This document shows positions 1 through 7,119 of a stretch of 10,095 nt of DNA, in pieces (positions within the stretch are counted from its first letter, which is position 1; each line of letters opens with the position of its first letter). The notes under the pieces were generated by a model. It was not told the DNA's origin and made no database searches. It was given only the letters and a program-made list of their open reading frames with translations. The stretch is taken from assembly GCA_003220955.1 (NCBI GenBank), contig QHTW01000015.1:590-10684 (forward strand). The letters run 5' to 3'. Position numbers and translations under genes: made by a program. This DNA is from Gemmatimonadota bacterium. GTDB taxonomy: Bacteria; Gemmatimonadota; Gemmatimonadetes; Gemmatimonadales; GWC2-71-9.

Positions 1-92
1 GTAATCTGATTACGCAGTCGTTCCAGAAGAACGTCAGCACACTCGACGTGTGGCGGATGCAGCTGGGCGTGCGGTACATGTTCAACTGGTAG
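1..92 (+). CDS. C-terminal end of an outer-membrane beta-barrel protein, probably TonB-dependent receptor (partial)
   Basis: Only the last 29 codons and the TAG stop (90-92) lie in the window. The visible peptide ends in alternating polar and hydrophobic residues, WRMQLGVRYMFNW, with a terminal aromatic residue. This is the pattern of the last beta-strand that the BAM machinery recognises in outer-membrane barrels. TonB-dependent receptors of the Oar/CarboxypepD_reg type often end in a similar LQLGxRxxF strand, so a TonB-dependent receptor is the first guess, but any 16- to 22-strand outer-membrane protein would fit. The gene ends just before a strong hairpin terminator, so it is the last gene of its transcript. 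The start, domains and substrate cannot be seen. Confidence 0.6.
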   Translation, partial: NLITQSFQKNVSTLDVWRMQLGVRYMFNW

Positions 93-93
93 C

Positions 94-120
94 TGTCGGA
101 CTGTCGGACGGTCGGACGGT
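94..120. repeat. Short tandem octamer repeat, (T/G)GTCGGAC x about 3.4
   Basis: Directly after the stop codon of the barrel gene, three consecutive 8-base units read TGTCGGAC, TGTCGGAC and GGTCGGAC, followed by a partial unit GGT. The block lies between the stop codon and the terminator hairpin, in non-coding sequence. Its role is unknown; slipped-strand expansion is the simplest origin. Confidence 0.7.
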
Positions 121-127
121 CTGTACT

Positions 128-160
128 GAGGGGCGCGAGCAATCGCGCCCCTCTCTTCTT
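128..160 (+). terminator. Rho-independent terminator of the barrel gene, possibly shared with the permease
   Basis: A perfect 10-bp stem, GAGGGGCGCG (128-137) with CGCGCCCCTC (144-153), encloses a 6-base loop and is followed on the plus strand by TCTTCTT (154-160). This is a good intrinsic terminator for the gene ending at 92. The same hairpin lies just downstream of the permease stop on the minus strand. There the trailing sequence is not U-rich, so termination in that direction would be weaker. Confidence 0.8.
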
Positions 161-1547
161 AGTGGATCGAGGTCGGGGGCGGCGCGGGCCGCCAGCGCAG
201 CCACGCGAAGTAGACGGGCACGCCCAGCAGGATGCCGCCGAACGCGAGTCCGGTTGAGCCGGGGTGCGCGCGCAGGGCGTTCCCCAGGATGAGGAAGGTG
301 GCGAGGATAAACAGCAGCGGCACGACCGGGTATGCGAGCACTTTGACGGGCCGGGGCTGCGCAGGCTGGCGCCGCCGCAGCGTAAAAACAGCAGCGGCCG
401 CGAGCGCATAGAAGGGGAAAATCGCGACCACGAACTGGTCTGCCAGCTGGTCGAAGTTCAGGAGCAGCACCCACACCACGCCGAGGGCCGCGGCCACGAC
501 GATCGAGACCGACGGCGTTTGGAAGCGCGGATGCACCCGCGCCACCTGGCGGAACAGCAGGCCGTCGTCCGCCATGGCAAAGAAGATGCGCGGCGAGGTA
601 AGGATCGACCCCACCAAAGTGCTGAACGTGGCCACCATCACCAGCACCGCCACGAGGCCCACGCCGACCTGCCCCACGATCAGCTGCGCCGCGTCTGCCG
701 CGACCAGAGGCGAATGCCGCATCTGGGCGATGGGAATGAGATACAGGTAGGCGGCGTTCGCCAGCAGGTAGATCGCGATCACGCTGAGCGTGCCCAGCAC
801 CAGCGCCCGCGGCAGGTTGCGCTCGGGGTCCCGCACTTCGCCGCCCACGAACGAAAGGTCGCCCCAGCCGTCGTACGCCCAGAGGACCGAGACGAGCGCC
901 AGCCCGAACGACGCCGGCTGGACAATGCCTGCTGCCTGGCTGAAATGCGCGAACTCGCCCCGCCCAACCACGAACGCCAGCAGCACGAGCACCACCAGCG
1001 CGCCGTACTTCGCCCCCGTGGTGAGGTTGAGGACGAGCGAGCTCCAGCGCACGCCCACGTAATTGAGACTCGCGGTGAGGACGATCGCCCCGGCCGCGAC
1101 GTAATGGACGTAGGTTGCGTTGGGCTCGATCTTGGGGTCGTAGCCCAGCGAGCGGAGCAGGTATTCCGCGAACGGTGTCGCGATCGCCCCGAGCGCCGAC
1201 GCCCGAATCAGCAAGAGCTCGGTCCAGCCGAACAGAAACGCAGGGAGCCGCCCGAAGCCTTCGCGGATATAGACGTAGACTCCGCCCGAGCGCGGGTACT
1301 GCGCCGCGAGCTCGGCATAGGTGAGCGCACCGCACAGCGCGAGCAGCCCGCCCAGCACCCAGACGCCGAACATCGGGATCGGCGCGGGCACGTATGCGGC
1401 GATGCGCGCCGGTGTGCGGAAGATCCCGCTGCCGATCGTCGAGCCGACGAGCACGGCGACCGCGCTCCACAGGCCCAACCGCCGGACCAACCGTTCGCCC
1501 CAGCGGTCAGCGGGAGCAGGGAGCGGGGGCATCAAAGGTGCGGACAT
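159..1547 (-). CDS. APC-superfamily amino acid permease, LAT (SLC7-like) type
   Basis: A 462-residue inner-membrane protein predicted to move amino acids, by exchange or proton symport. Seen: about 12 hydrophobic segments; the TM1 signature GSTIGSGIF (residues 35-43), where APC transporters unwind to bind the substrate backbone; AYDGWGDLSFVGGEVRDP (224-241), the TM6 substrate-binding motif of LAT-type carriers; RNLPRA just after it; and SPRIFFAMADDGLLF (318-332), typical of the segment after TM8. Length matches bacterial LAT family members such as SteT or YhdG. I chose the ATG at 1547. An upstream ATG at 1673 would run antisense over the start of the neighbouring plug gene and adds only hydrophilic residues. 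An ATG at 1532 is also possible. Neither has a clear ribosome binding site; a TATACT element 11 bases upstream of 1547 suggests a very short leader. The substrate cannot be told from sequence. Confidence 0.88.
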   Translation of the reverse strand: MSAPLMPPLPAPADRWGERLVRRLGLWSAVAVLVGSTIGSGIFRTPARIAAYVPAPIPMFGVWVLGGLLALCGALTYAELAAQYPRSGGVYVYIREGFGRLPAFLFGWTELLLIRASALGAIATPFAEYLLRSLGYDPKIEPNATYVHYVAAGAIVLTASLNYVGVRWSSLVLNLTTGAKYGALVVLVLLAFVVGRGEFAHFSQAAGIVQPASFGLALVSVLWAYDGWGDLSFVGGEVRDPERNLPRALVLGTLSVIAIYLLANAAYLYLIPIAQMRHSPLVAADAAQLIVGQVGVGLVAVLVMVATFSTLVGSILTSPRIFFAMADDGLLFRQVARVHPRFQTPSVSIVVAAALGVVWVLLLNFDQLADQFVVAIFPFYALAAAAVFTLRRRQPAQPRPVKVLAYPVVPLLFILATFLILGNALRAHPGSTGLAFGGILLGVPVYFAWLRWRPAPPPTSIH

Positions 1548-1558
1548 AAGATTCGCAA

Positions 1559-1564
1559 AGTATA
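1559..1564 (-). promoter_or_regulatory. Possible -10 element (TATACT) for the permease
   Basis: On the minus strand TATACT ends 11 bases before the ATG at 1547. Initiation 6-7 bases downstream would give a leader of only about 4 bases, which agrees with the lack of a Shine-Dalgarno sequence. No clear -35 element is visible, so this is weak evidence. Confidence 0.3.
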
Positions 1565-1566
1565 CC

Positions 1567-1594
1567 TTGACACTGTCTGCCCGGGGGCCATACT
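1567..1594 (+). promoter_or_regulatory. Possible sigma70-type promoter for the plug-domain gene
   Basis: A perfect TTGACA -35 box (1567-1572) is followed after 16 bases by CATACT (1589-1594), which matches four of the six bases of TATAAT. The transcript would start near 1601, close to the ribosome binding site AAGGAGG (1599-1605), so the leader would be unusually short or the true start lies slightly upstream. It is adjacent to the minus-strand TATACT, so the two divergent promoters would compete. Confidence 0.35.
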
Positions 1595-1610
1595 CCGGAA
1601 GGAGGCTCTC

Positions 1611-2081
1611 ATGCTGCCTTTGCGTTCGCTCTCGCGCCTCGGGGCGCTCGTGGTCGTCGCCGTCGGTTGCCAAACGTCACATGCGTATGACCGTTCCAAT
1701 GATCCCGGCGGCAGGCCCTTGTCCCCCACGACGACCGGAAGTCTGATCATTACGGGCCGCGCCTTGGCCGGCGACCCGAGTCGCTCGGTGCTCGACGTCA
1801 TCCGGCACTCGATGCCGCAGCTGCGGATCACCGGCTGGACCCAGTACACCCGCTGCCCATTGCTCGAGCTGCGTGGCAAAGACAGCATGGAAGGCAGCAA
1901 CGATCCCGACGTGTATGTCGACGGCACCCGCACCACCGATACCTGTCCGCTCATCCAGATCCAGGCAGTGCAGACCGAACGCGTCGAGGTCTATCCCCTC
2001 GGCATGACGTCCCGCCCCGGCTATCCCGGCAGCGGCCACGGCCTGATCCTCATCTTCCTGGCGCGCGCCGACACGACTTGA
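1611..2081 (+). CDS. Exported plug-domain-only protein (TonB-receptor plug-like, no barrel)
   Basis: A 156-residue protein. The ATG at 1611 is fixed by AAGGAGG (1599-1605) five bases upstream and by the signal peptide. Residues 1-25 form the signal: basic N-terminus, hydrophobic LGALVVVAV, then GCQTSHA. Processing could be at Cys20 (a lipobox with Ala at -3, so weak) or after SHA (signal peptidase I). Residues about 58-150 resemble the plug domain of TonB-dependent receptors: SVLDVIRHSMPQL, ELRGKDSMEGSNDPDVYVDG (86-105), VERVEVYPLG-like sequence (123-131), then GLILIF as a last strand. Cys82 and Cys112 flank the central strand pair and could form a disulfide. There is no barrel: the gene ends before a terminator and a convergent gene. 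It may be a periplasmic or lipid-anchored accessory of the outer membrane; its function is unknown. Confidence 0.8.
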   Translation: MLPLRSLSRLGALVVVAVGCQTSHAYDRSNDPGGRPLSPTTTGSLIITGRALAGDPSRSVLDVIRHSMPQLRITGWTQYTRCPLLELRGKDSMEGSNDPDVYVDGTRTTDTCPLIQIQAVQTERVEVYPLGMTSRPGYPGSGHGLILIFLARADTT

Positions 2082-2097
2082 GAGAGTCTCTGAAGCA

Positions 2098-2134
2098 GAA
2101 GCCCCCGGGAATGCTGCCCCGGGGGCTTCCGTTT
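2098..2134. terminator. Bidirectional hairpin terminator between the plug gene and susD
   Basis: A perfect 12-bp stem, GAAGCCCCCGGG (2098-2109) with CCCGGGGGCTTC (2118-2129), has an 8-base loop. On the plus strand it is followed by CGTTT, a short T tract, and it lies 17 bases after the plug-gene stop. On the minus strand it lies 28 bases after the susD stop, but the tail there is poor in T. It probably stops both convergent transcripts. Confidence 0.8.
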
Positions 2135-2156
2135 GCCGGACTACTGGAACGCGAGG

Positions 2157-3632
2157 CTACTTCGCAAACCAGAGCTTGGCCTGGATATCGTTGCCGGCGC
2201 TGAACCCCTGGGCCGTGACTGCGGCGCTCAGGTTGGCTGCGTTCAGCACGGCCTCGTTGTCGTCATAAGGCAGACGCTGCGGGATGTTCCCCGCAATGCC
2301 GGCACCGAACACCGCGCGTGGACCCGGGATCAGTGACGGAATCCCGGTGCGCCGTACTTCGGTCCAGGCTTCCATGCCCTGCATGAACAGCGACACCCAC
2401 TTCTGGTACATGATCTGGTTCATATGCGCGCCGAGGGTGGTTCCGCCGGCATCGTACCCGACCTTGGCCTGTCCCAGATAGGTCGCGATGGCGGCCGCCC
2501 CAATGCCGTACTGCTGCAGCGACGCAGTGATGGCGTTGGTGTAGTACGTCGCCGCTGCGGCGCTGCCACCCGGAATCCAGCCGCGCTCCGCCGCCTCGGC
2601 CTCGAGGAACAGCACCTCGGAGTAGGTCAGCAGGTGCATCGGCGCAGCTGCAGTCGAACGCCAGTACGCTCCGAAGCGCGAGATGTAGAACAGCGGGACC
2701 CCTTCGCCGTCGTTCAGACCGTTGGGCAGACCCTGGTACGTCCGGTTCGCGACGATGGTGTCTTTGTTCAATTGCGCGAACACCGGCAGGCGCGGGTCCG
2801 CAAAGCTCGTTAGCGAGTCGACGAACGTCTTGCTCATGCCGTAGTCGTCACGGCCTTGGGCGTCGTTGTAAATCGGATTCCGGTTCGGCGACGTCCCGAG
2901 GAACATGAGCTGCGCGTTGTCGGTGTTGCTCGTGAACACCCCCGCTGCAATGGCGGCCGCCGCTTCACTCGCTGCCTTGACCGGATCCGCCTTCGACAGG
3001 TGGATGGCCAGCCGCAGCCGGAGCGAGTTGGCGAACCGCTTCCATCTCGCCATGTTGCCGTTGTACATCAAGTCACCGTCGGCAAAGCCGACGGCGCTGG
3101 CCGCGAGATCGATCTCGGTGTTCGCCTGCGCCAGATCGGTGAACAGGGCATTGTAGATGGCCTGCTGCGTGTCATACGTCGGGTGAAGTACCGTGTCACC
3201 CTTCAGCGCCTGGGAGTAGGGGAGATCTCCCATGGCATCGGTCATGACGCTGTAGATATAGGACTTCATGATCCGGCCCACCGCAGACCAGTTGGGCGCG
3301 CTGCTCGTCAGGCCCTTGTTGATCATGCGCTGGGCGTCCTCGAGGGCGCCGTTGTAGAACCCCCAGCCGCCGCTCGTGCCGGACCGGACGATGTACTTGT
3401 CCTCGTCGCGGTATTGGATTTCCGAGTAATACTGCACCCACAGGCCGCCGCCACGGATGTTCAGGCTGGTCACGCCGTCGACCCCGTTCACCACCGTCTG
3501 GATCACATTGGGAAGAATGGATGGCGGCGGCACGTCGACCGGGCCGTTAGGGTTTTGATTCACAGACGTCAGGTCACCGCAAGCCGTGATCGCGGCCAGT
3601 GCGGCGAAGACGCTCAGGATTTTGTATCGCAT
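2157..3632 (-). CDS. SusD/RagB-family outer-membrane lipoprotein (SusD-like, nutrient binding)
   Basis: A 491-residue surface lipoprotein that would act as the lid and ligand-capture partner of the SusC channel encoded upstream. Seen: a lipoprotein signal peptide, MRYKILSVFAALAAITAC, with lipobox ITAC and Cys18; then SusD-like features including LTSVNQNPNGP at the mature N-terminus, the helical segment around YIYSVMTDAMGDLPYSQAL, FANSLRLRLAIHLSKADP, and EVLFLEAEAAERGWIPG plus QKWVSLFMQGMEAWTEVRRTGIPSL near the C-terminus. This combination matches the SusD-like branch (SusD/RagB nutrient-binding lipoproteins) rather than starch-specific SusD. The ATG at 3632 has GAGGAGAG eight bases upstream. 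It starts 21 bases after the susC stop, so the two are co-transcribed and probably form one complex. The ligand (glycan or peptide) cannot be read from sequence. Confidence 0.93.
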   Translation of the reverse strand: MRYKILSVFAALAAITACGDLTSVNQNPNGPVDVPPPSILPNVIQTVVNGVDGVTSLNIRGGGLWVQYYSEIQYRDEDKYIVRSGTSGGWGFYNGALEDAQRMINKGLTSSAPNWSAVGRIMKSYIYSVMTDAMGDLPYSQALKGDTVLHPTYDTQQAIYNALFTDLAQANTEIDLAASAVGFADGDLMYNGNMARWKRFANSLRLRLAIHLSKADPVKAASEAAAAIAAGVFTSNTDNAQLMFLGTSPNRNPIYNDAQGRDDYGMSKTFVDSLTSFADPRLPVFAQLNKDTIVANRTYQGLPNGLNDGEGVPLFYISRFGAYWRSTAAAPMHLLTYSEVLFLEAEAAERGWIPGGSAAAATYYTNAITASLQQYGIGAAAIATYLGQAKVGYDAGGTTLGAHMNQIMYQKWVSLFMQGMEAWTEVRRTGIPSLIPGPRAVFGAGIAGNIPQRLPYDDNEAVLNAANLSAAVTAQGFSAGNDIQAKLWFAK

Positions 3633-3653
3633 ATGAGTGTCTCTCCTCAGCGG

Positions 3654-6600
3654 CTACGGCCGCACGGACATGGTGAAGCCAATGCTGCGCGCGGTGGGCA
3701 GCTGGCCGTTCTCGACACCCTGACGATTGCTCGTGTCGAATGCGGTCTCGGGATCGATCGTGGGCTGTCTCGCGAACAGGAGCAGGTTCCGCCCGACGAA
3801 CGCCACGGTCGCATCCGAGAAGCCAAGGAAGCGCGCGACCGAGGGCGGGAGCGTGTACGCCAAGCGGGCCTCGCGGAGCTTGAAGTACGTCGCGTTGAAG
3901 ATGCCCGGCTCCTGGGCGTAGAACGTGTTGTGCCAGTAGTCCTGGGCCAGTACGTGCGTCGTGTCGGGCTGGCCGTTCGCGTACACGGCGTTCGGCACGA
4001 TGTAACCCGGATTGTTCCAATCGAGCTCCCGGCCGGCGAGCGTGTTGGCGAGCACGCCGGAGTACTGGCCGAACCACTTCGTGACCGAGTACACCTGGCC
4101 GCCGTACTGCCCGTCGAACGAGAACGAGAGGTTGAAGCGCTTGTAGCTGAACGAGTTGGTGATGCCGCCCACCCAGTCGGGGTTGTAGTTCCCGAGCACC
4201 TGCTGGGTCGCATCGCGGACCGGGAGCCCGTCGGAACCGACGACGATGTGGCCCTGCGCATCCCGCTGCCACTTGTAGCCGACCAGGTTGCCGTACGGCT
4301 GCCCGGAGTCGGCCGTCACGTTCACGTTCCAGTACGAGCCGACGACGATGCGCTGCACGCCGCCGTAGAGTGAGAGCACTTTGTTGCTGTTCTTCGACCA
4401 GTTCACGACGACGTTCCAGCGGAAATCCGGCCGCTCGATCGGCGTCGTCGTCAACGCCAATTCGACACCGCGGTTACGGACTTCACCGGAGTTGACGACG
4501 GCGCTGCTGTATCCCGTCGCGGGCGAAATCGAAACCGGCAGAATCTGATTGGTCGTGTTCTTCTGATAGACCGTCGCGTTCAGAATCAGCTTGTCCCGGA
4601 AGAAGCCGAGGTCGGCGCCGATTTCCTCACCGGTCGTCTGCTCGGGTTTCAGGGCCGAGTTCGGCAGCCGGTCGGGCGCGGTGAAGCTGGGCGAGCCCGC
4701 CCATGCCGTGCCCGAGGCGTATACGGCCGCGAGCTGATAGGGATCGGTGTCGTTCCCCACGCGCGTCCAGCTCGCGCGGAGCTTGCCGTACGACAGCCAG
4801 TTGCTCTGCAGCCCCAGGGCGTCGGTGAAAATGAATGCCGCGCCCACCGAGGGATAGAACAGCGAGTTCGCGTTCTTGGGCAGCGTCGAAGACCAGTCGT
4901 TGCGGCCGGTCAGATCGACGGTCAGGAAATCGCGATAAGTGAAGCTCGCCGAGCCGTAGAGCGAGTTGACCTTCTTGTGGGTCACGAACAGCTGCGTGAA
5001 CGGCTGGCCGTTCGAGTTGGCCAGCGTGTAGACGCCGGGGATCACGAGCTCGCTAACCTGCCCCATGTTCGTGTTGTAGTCATTCTTCCGCTGGTTGCCG
5101 CCCGCGTTCACCGACAGGTTCAGCGTCGGCGTGAGCGCGCGGTTCGCGGTGATGAGGAAGTCGTTGTTCGTCTCACTGCGCGTCTCCCCCACGTCCAGGA
5201 ACCCGCCCTGGCCGAACGGCGAGATGTCGTTCACCGGGTAGTTGGCGCGGAACTGGTTCTGATACCAGTCACGGCCCGTGCGACCGGTGACGCTGATCCA
5301 GTCGTTCACCTTGTAGGTCACGGATGCGTGACCGAGTCCGCGGTTGCGGGAATAATCGGTCGTCTTGACGTTCGTCATCCAGTACGGATTGGGGTGATAG
5401 CTGTAGTTCCAGCTATAAGGAATCGGCGCATCACGGCGCAGCAACGCATTGCCGACCAGGATCTGCTTCGTGAGTGCGTCGTTCGGATCGCGGTAGATGT
5501 TCTGCTGCAACAGCTTCGTGTCCACCTGGCGGCCGAACCAGATGAAGCCCTGCATCGGATCGATCTCTTCGTACGCCTGCGACGGCTGGTTCTTCATGCC
5601 GTCGTTGATGTAGTTGACCGATGCTTCGGCGCTCCAGTGATCCGAGACCTGCGTACCGCCGGAGAGCGCGACGTCCGTGCGGTTGTTCGTGTTGTTCGGA
5701 TACATGCCGCTCTCATTGGTGCGGCCGACGGACAGGCGCACGTTGCTGCGTTCGCTGCTGCGCGCCACGGCGACGTTGGCGTTGACCATGAGACCAGTCT
5801 GCCAGAAGTCGCGCACGTTGTTCGGGTGCGCCGTCCAGGGACCGGCACCGAAGAACTGATTGCATGGATGCGTCGCGTCATAGACGGCGGGCACGCCGAC
5901 TTGGATCAGGGTGTCGGTAGACACTCTGACGCATCCGTTCGCCCGGCCATCCATCTTTGGCCCCCAGCTCTCGTCCGCCCCGTCGTTCTTGCCGCCAAAG
6001 TTGCCATCGACGAAGTCGAACTCGCCGTAGAAGCCCTGGCCGTAGCGGTTCTGATAATCGGGGAGCCGCAGCGGCATCTCGGCCGTCGCGCCGAAGTTGG
6101 CGGTCACGCCGAAGCCCTGCTGTGGCGCTCCGCGGCCGCTCTTGGTCGTGTAGACGATCGCGCCGTTCGCTGCGCGCGAGCCGTACAGCGCCGCCGCGTT
6201 CGGACCTTTCAGCACCGTCACCGACGCGATGTTGTCGGCATTGAGATCCGAGGCCGCGTTGCCGATGTCATACCCGCCCAGGTTGCCCGGCGTCGGCGTT
6301 CCCTGCGGACCGTATCCCGTGTTCCCCGGCGCCGCGTTGTCGATCGGAATGCCGTCGATGATGATCAGCGGCTGGTTCTGCCCGAGGATCGAGCTCGAGC
6401 CGCGCACGACAATGCGCGCCGAGCCGAACGGGTTCGCAGAGTTCGTCACCTGCACGCCGGCCACCTTGCCTTGCAGCGACGAGACCACGTTGTTCGAGCG
6501 GACGTCGGACAGGCGGTCGCCGCCGAGCGTCTGCGCAGCGTACGACAGACTGCGCTGCTCACGCTCGATGCCCAGCGCCGTCACGACCTTCGATTCGAGC

Positions 6601-6947
6601 TCGATCGCGCCTTCCTCGAGCGCGAGATCTTGCTGAATCGCCGGTCCCGTGAGACTGACTTGCACGGACTGCGTCTTGAAGCCGATGAGCCGTGCGGTGA
6701 GGGTTACAGCGCCGGTAGTCCCGGCAGGGACGATGATCTGATATCGTCCATCGCCGTTCGTACTGCCGCTGACGCGGAGGGAGGGAATGCTCACGATCGC
6801 GCCGTACAGCGGCGTGCCTCCCACGCTGCCCGTTACCCGCCCGGTCACTGTCGTCGGCGCTTGCGCACTCGCAAGCGCCGGCGTCAGTCCGAGCAGGACG
6901 AGGCCAAGTTTTAGGGTGAATCGAACGAACCAACGATTGTCGGCCAT
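3654..6947 (-). CDS. SusC/RagA-family TonB-linked outer-membrane transporter
   Basis: A 1097-residue TonB-dependent channel that imports a large ligand, powered by TonB-ExbBD. In order: signal peptide (1-28 or 1-30, cleavage ASA or AQA); a carboxypeptidase-regulatory-like beta-sandwich (about 33-115, with GRVTGSVGGTPLYGAIVSIP and NGDGRYQI); a linker with a possible TonB box (about 118-125); a plug domain (about 130-270) with LQGKVAGVQV, RIVVRGSSSILGQNQPLIIIDGIPIDN (the SusC/RagA signature) and VTVLKGPNAAALYGSRAANGAIVYTTKSG; then a beta-barrel to the C-terminus, whose last strand ends GFTMSVRP. There is no STN domain, so no anti-sigma signalling function is expected. Length is normal for the family. 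The ATG at 6947 follows AAGGAGG (6954-6960) with a 6-base gap, a strong start. It is the first gene of a two-gene operon with susD. Confidence 0.95.
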   Translation of the reverse strand: MADNRWFVRFTLKLGLVLLGLTPALASAQAPTTVTGRVTGSVGGTPLYGAIVSIPSLRVSGSTNGDGRYQIIVPAGTTGAVTLTARLIGFKTQSVQVSLTGPAIQQDLALEEGAIELESKVVTALGIEREQRSLSYAAQTLGGDRLSDVRSNNVVSSLQGKVAGVQVTNSANPFGSARIVVRGSSSILGQNQPLIIIDGIPIDNAAPGNTGYGPQGTPTPGNLGGYDIGNAASDLNADNIASVTVLKGPNAAALYGSRAANGAIVYTTKSGRGAPQQGFGVTANFGATAEMPLRLPDYQNRYGQGFYGEFDFVDGNFGGKNDGADESWGPKMDGRANGCVRVSTDTLIQVGVPAVYDATHPCNQFFGAGPWTAHPNNVRDFWQTGLMVNANVAVARSSERSNVRLSVGRTNESGMYPNNTNNRTDVALSGGTQVSDHWSAEASVNYINDGMKNQPSQAYEEIDPMQGFIWFGRQVDTKLLQQNIYRDPNDALTKQILVGNALLRRDAPIPYSWNYSYHPNPYWMTNVKTTDYSRNRGLGHASVTYKVNDWISVTGRTGRDWYQNQFRANYPVNDISPFGQGGFLDVGETRSETNNDFLITANRALTPTLNLSVNAGGNQRKNDYNTNMGQVSELVIPGVYTLANSNGQPFTQLFVTHKKVNSLYGSASFTYRDFLTVDLTGRNDWSSTLPKNANSLFYPSVGAAFIFTDALGLQSNWLSYGKLRASWTRVGNDTDPYQLAAVYASGTAWAGSPSFTAPDRLPNSALKPEQTTGEEIGADLGFFRDKLILNATVYQKNTTNQILPVSISPATGYSSAVVNSGEVRNRGVELALTTTPIERPDFRWNVVVNWSKNSNKVLSLYGGVQRIVVGSYWNVNVTADSGQPYGNLVGYKWQRDAQGHIVVGSDGLPVRDATQQVLGNYNPDWVGGITNSFSYKRFNLSFSFDGQYGGQVYSVTKWFGQYSGVLANTLAGRELDWNNPGYIVPNAVYANGQPDTTHVLAQDYWHNTFYAQEPGIFNATYFKLREARLAYTLPPSVARFLGFSDATVAFVGRNLLLFARQPTIDPETAFDTSNRQGVENGQLPTARSIGFTMSVRP

Positions 6948-6953
6948 ACCCTT

Positions 6954-6960
6954 CCTCCTT
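6954..6960 (-). promoter_or_regulatory. Strong Shine-Dalgarno site of susC
   Basis: On the minus strand AAGGAGG ends 6 bases before the ATG at 6947. It is among the best ribosome binding sites in the window (the plug gene has the same heptamer) and settles the start of the SusC protein. Confidence 0.85.
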
Positions 6961-6988
6961 CAGCTGCGGTTTTCAGGATCCACAACAG

Positions 6989-7025
6989 GGTCGCGCATCG
7001 AGGTGACGGCCTCCTGCGCGCGACC
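6989..7025. other. Two-level inverted repeat in the susC/ctaA divergent region
   Basis: GGTCGCGC (6989-6996) pairs with GCGCGACC (7018-7025). Inside it GAGG (7000-7003) pairs with CCTC (7010-7013) around a 6-base loop. The structure lies 41-78 bases upstream of the susC start codon and 95-131 bases upstream of ctaA. It could be an operator for a dimeric regulator or a leader hairpin of the susC transcript. No T tract follows on either strand, so a plain terminator is unlikely. The rest of the 172-base gap shows no convincing promoter. Confidence 0.4.
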
Positions 7026-7119
7026 GGCGGGACACCACTGCTATCGTGTGATTCTGTCGGCATATCGGGCGGACCGCAAGCCCCCTGTTGTTAACGATTT
7101 CCAGCGATATTCCCGACCC

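Noticed and set aside
82..1470. A second minus-strand open frame of 462 residues over the permease
   Set aside because: It is a frame shadow caused by high GC: Arg/Ala-rich, no hydrophobic segments in order, no family resemblance.
264..1610. A long plus-strand open frame that runs antisense to the permease and continues in phase into the plug-domain gene
   Set aside because: It is rich in Arg, His and Gln without any domain pattern, lies opposite a clear membrane protein, and the real start at 1611 has a perfect ribosome binding site and signal peptide.
1548..1673. N-terminal extension of the permease to an ATG at 1673
   Set aside because: It would overlap the first 63 bases of the divergent plug gene and adds a hydrophilic stretch not found in LAT-type permeases.
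2082..2156. A lost barrel-coding segment after the plug-domain gene (frameshift)
   Set aside because: Only 75 bases separate the stop from the convergent susD stop, and they hold a terminator, so there is no room for a degraded barrel.
2856..4373. A long plus-strand frame antisense to the susD start and susC end
   Set aside because: It crosses two well-supported minus-strand genes, and its Arg/Val/His-rich composition has no recognisable motif.
4977..6914. A 645-residue plus-strand frame antisense to susC
   Set aside because: Composition is that of an antisense shadow in GC-rich DNA, and the opposite strand has a complete SusC with all signatures.
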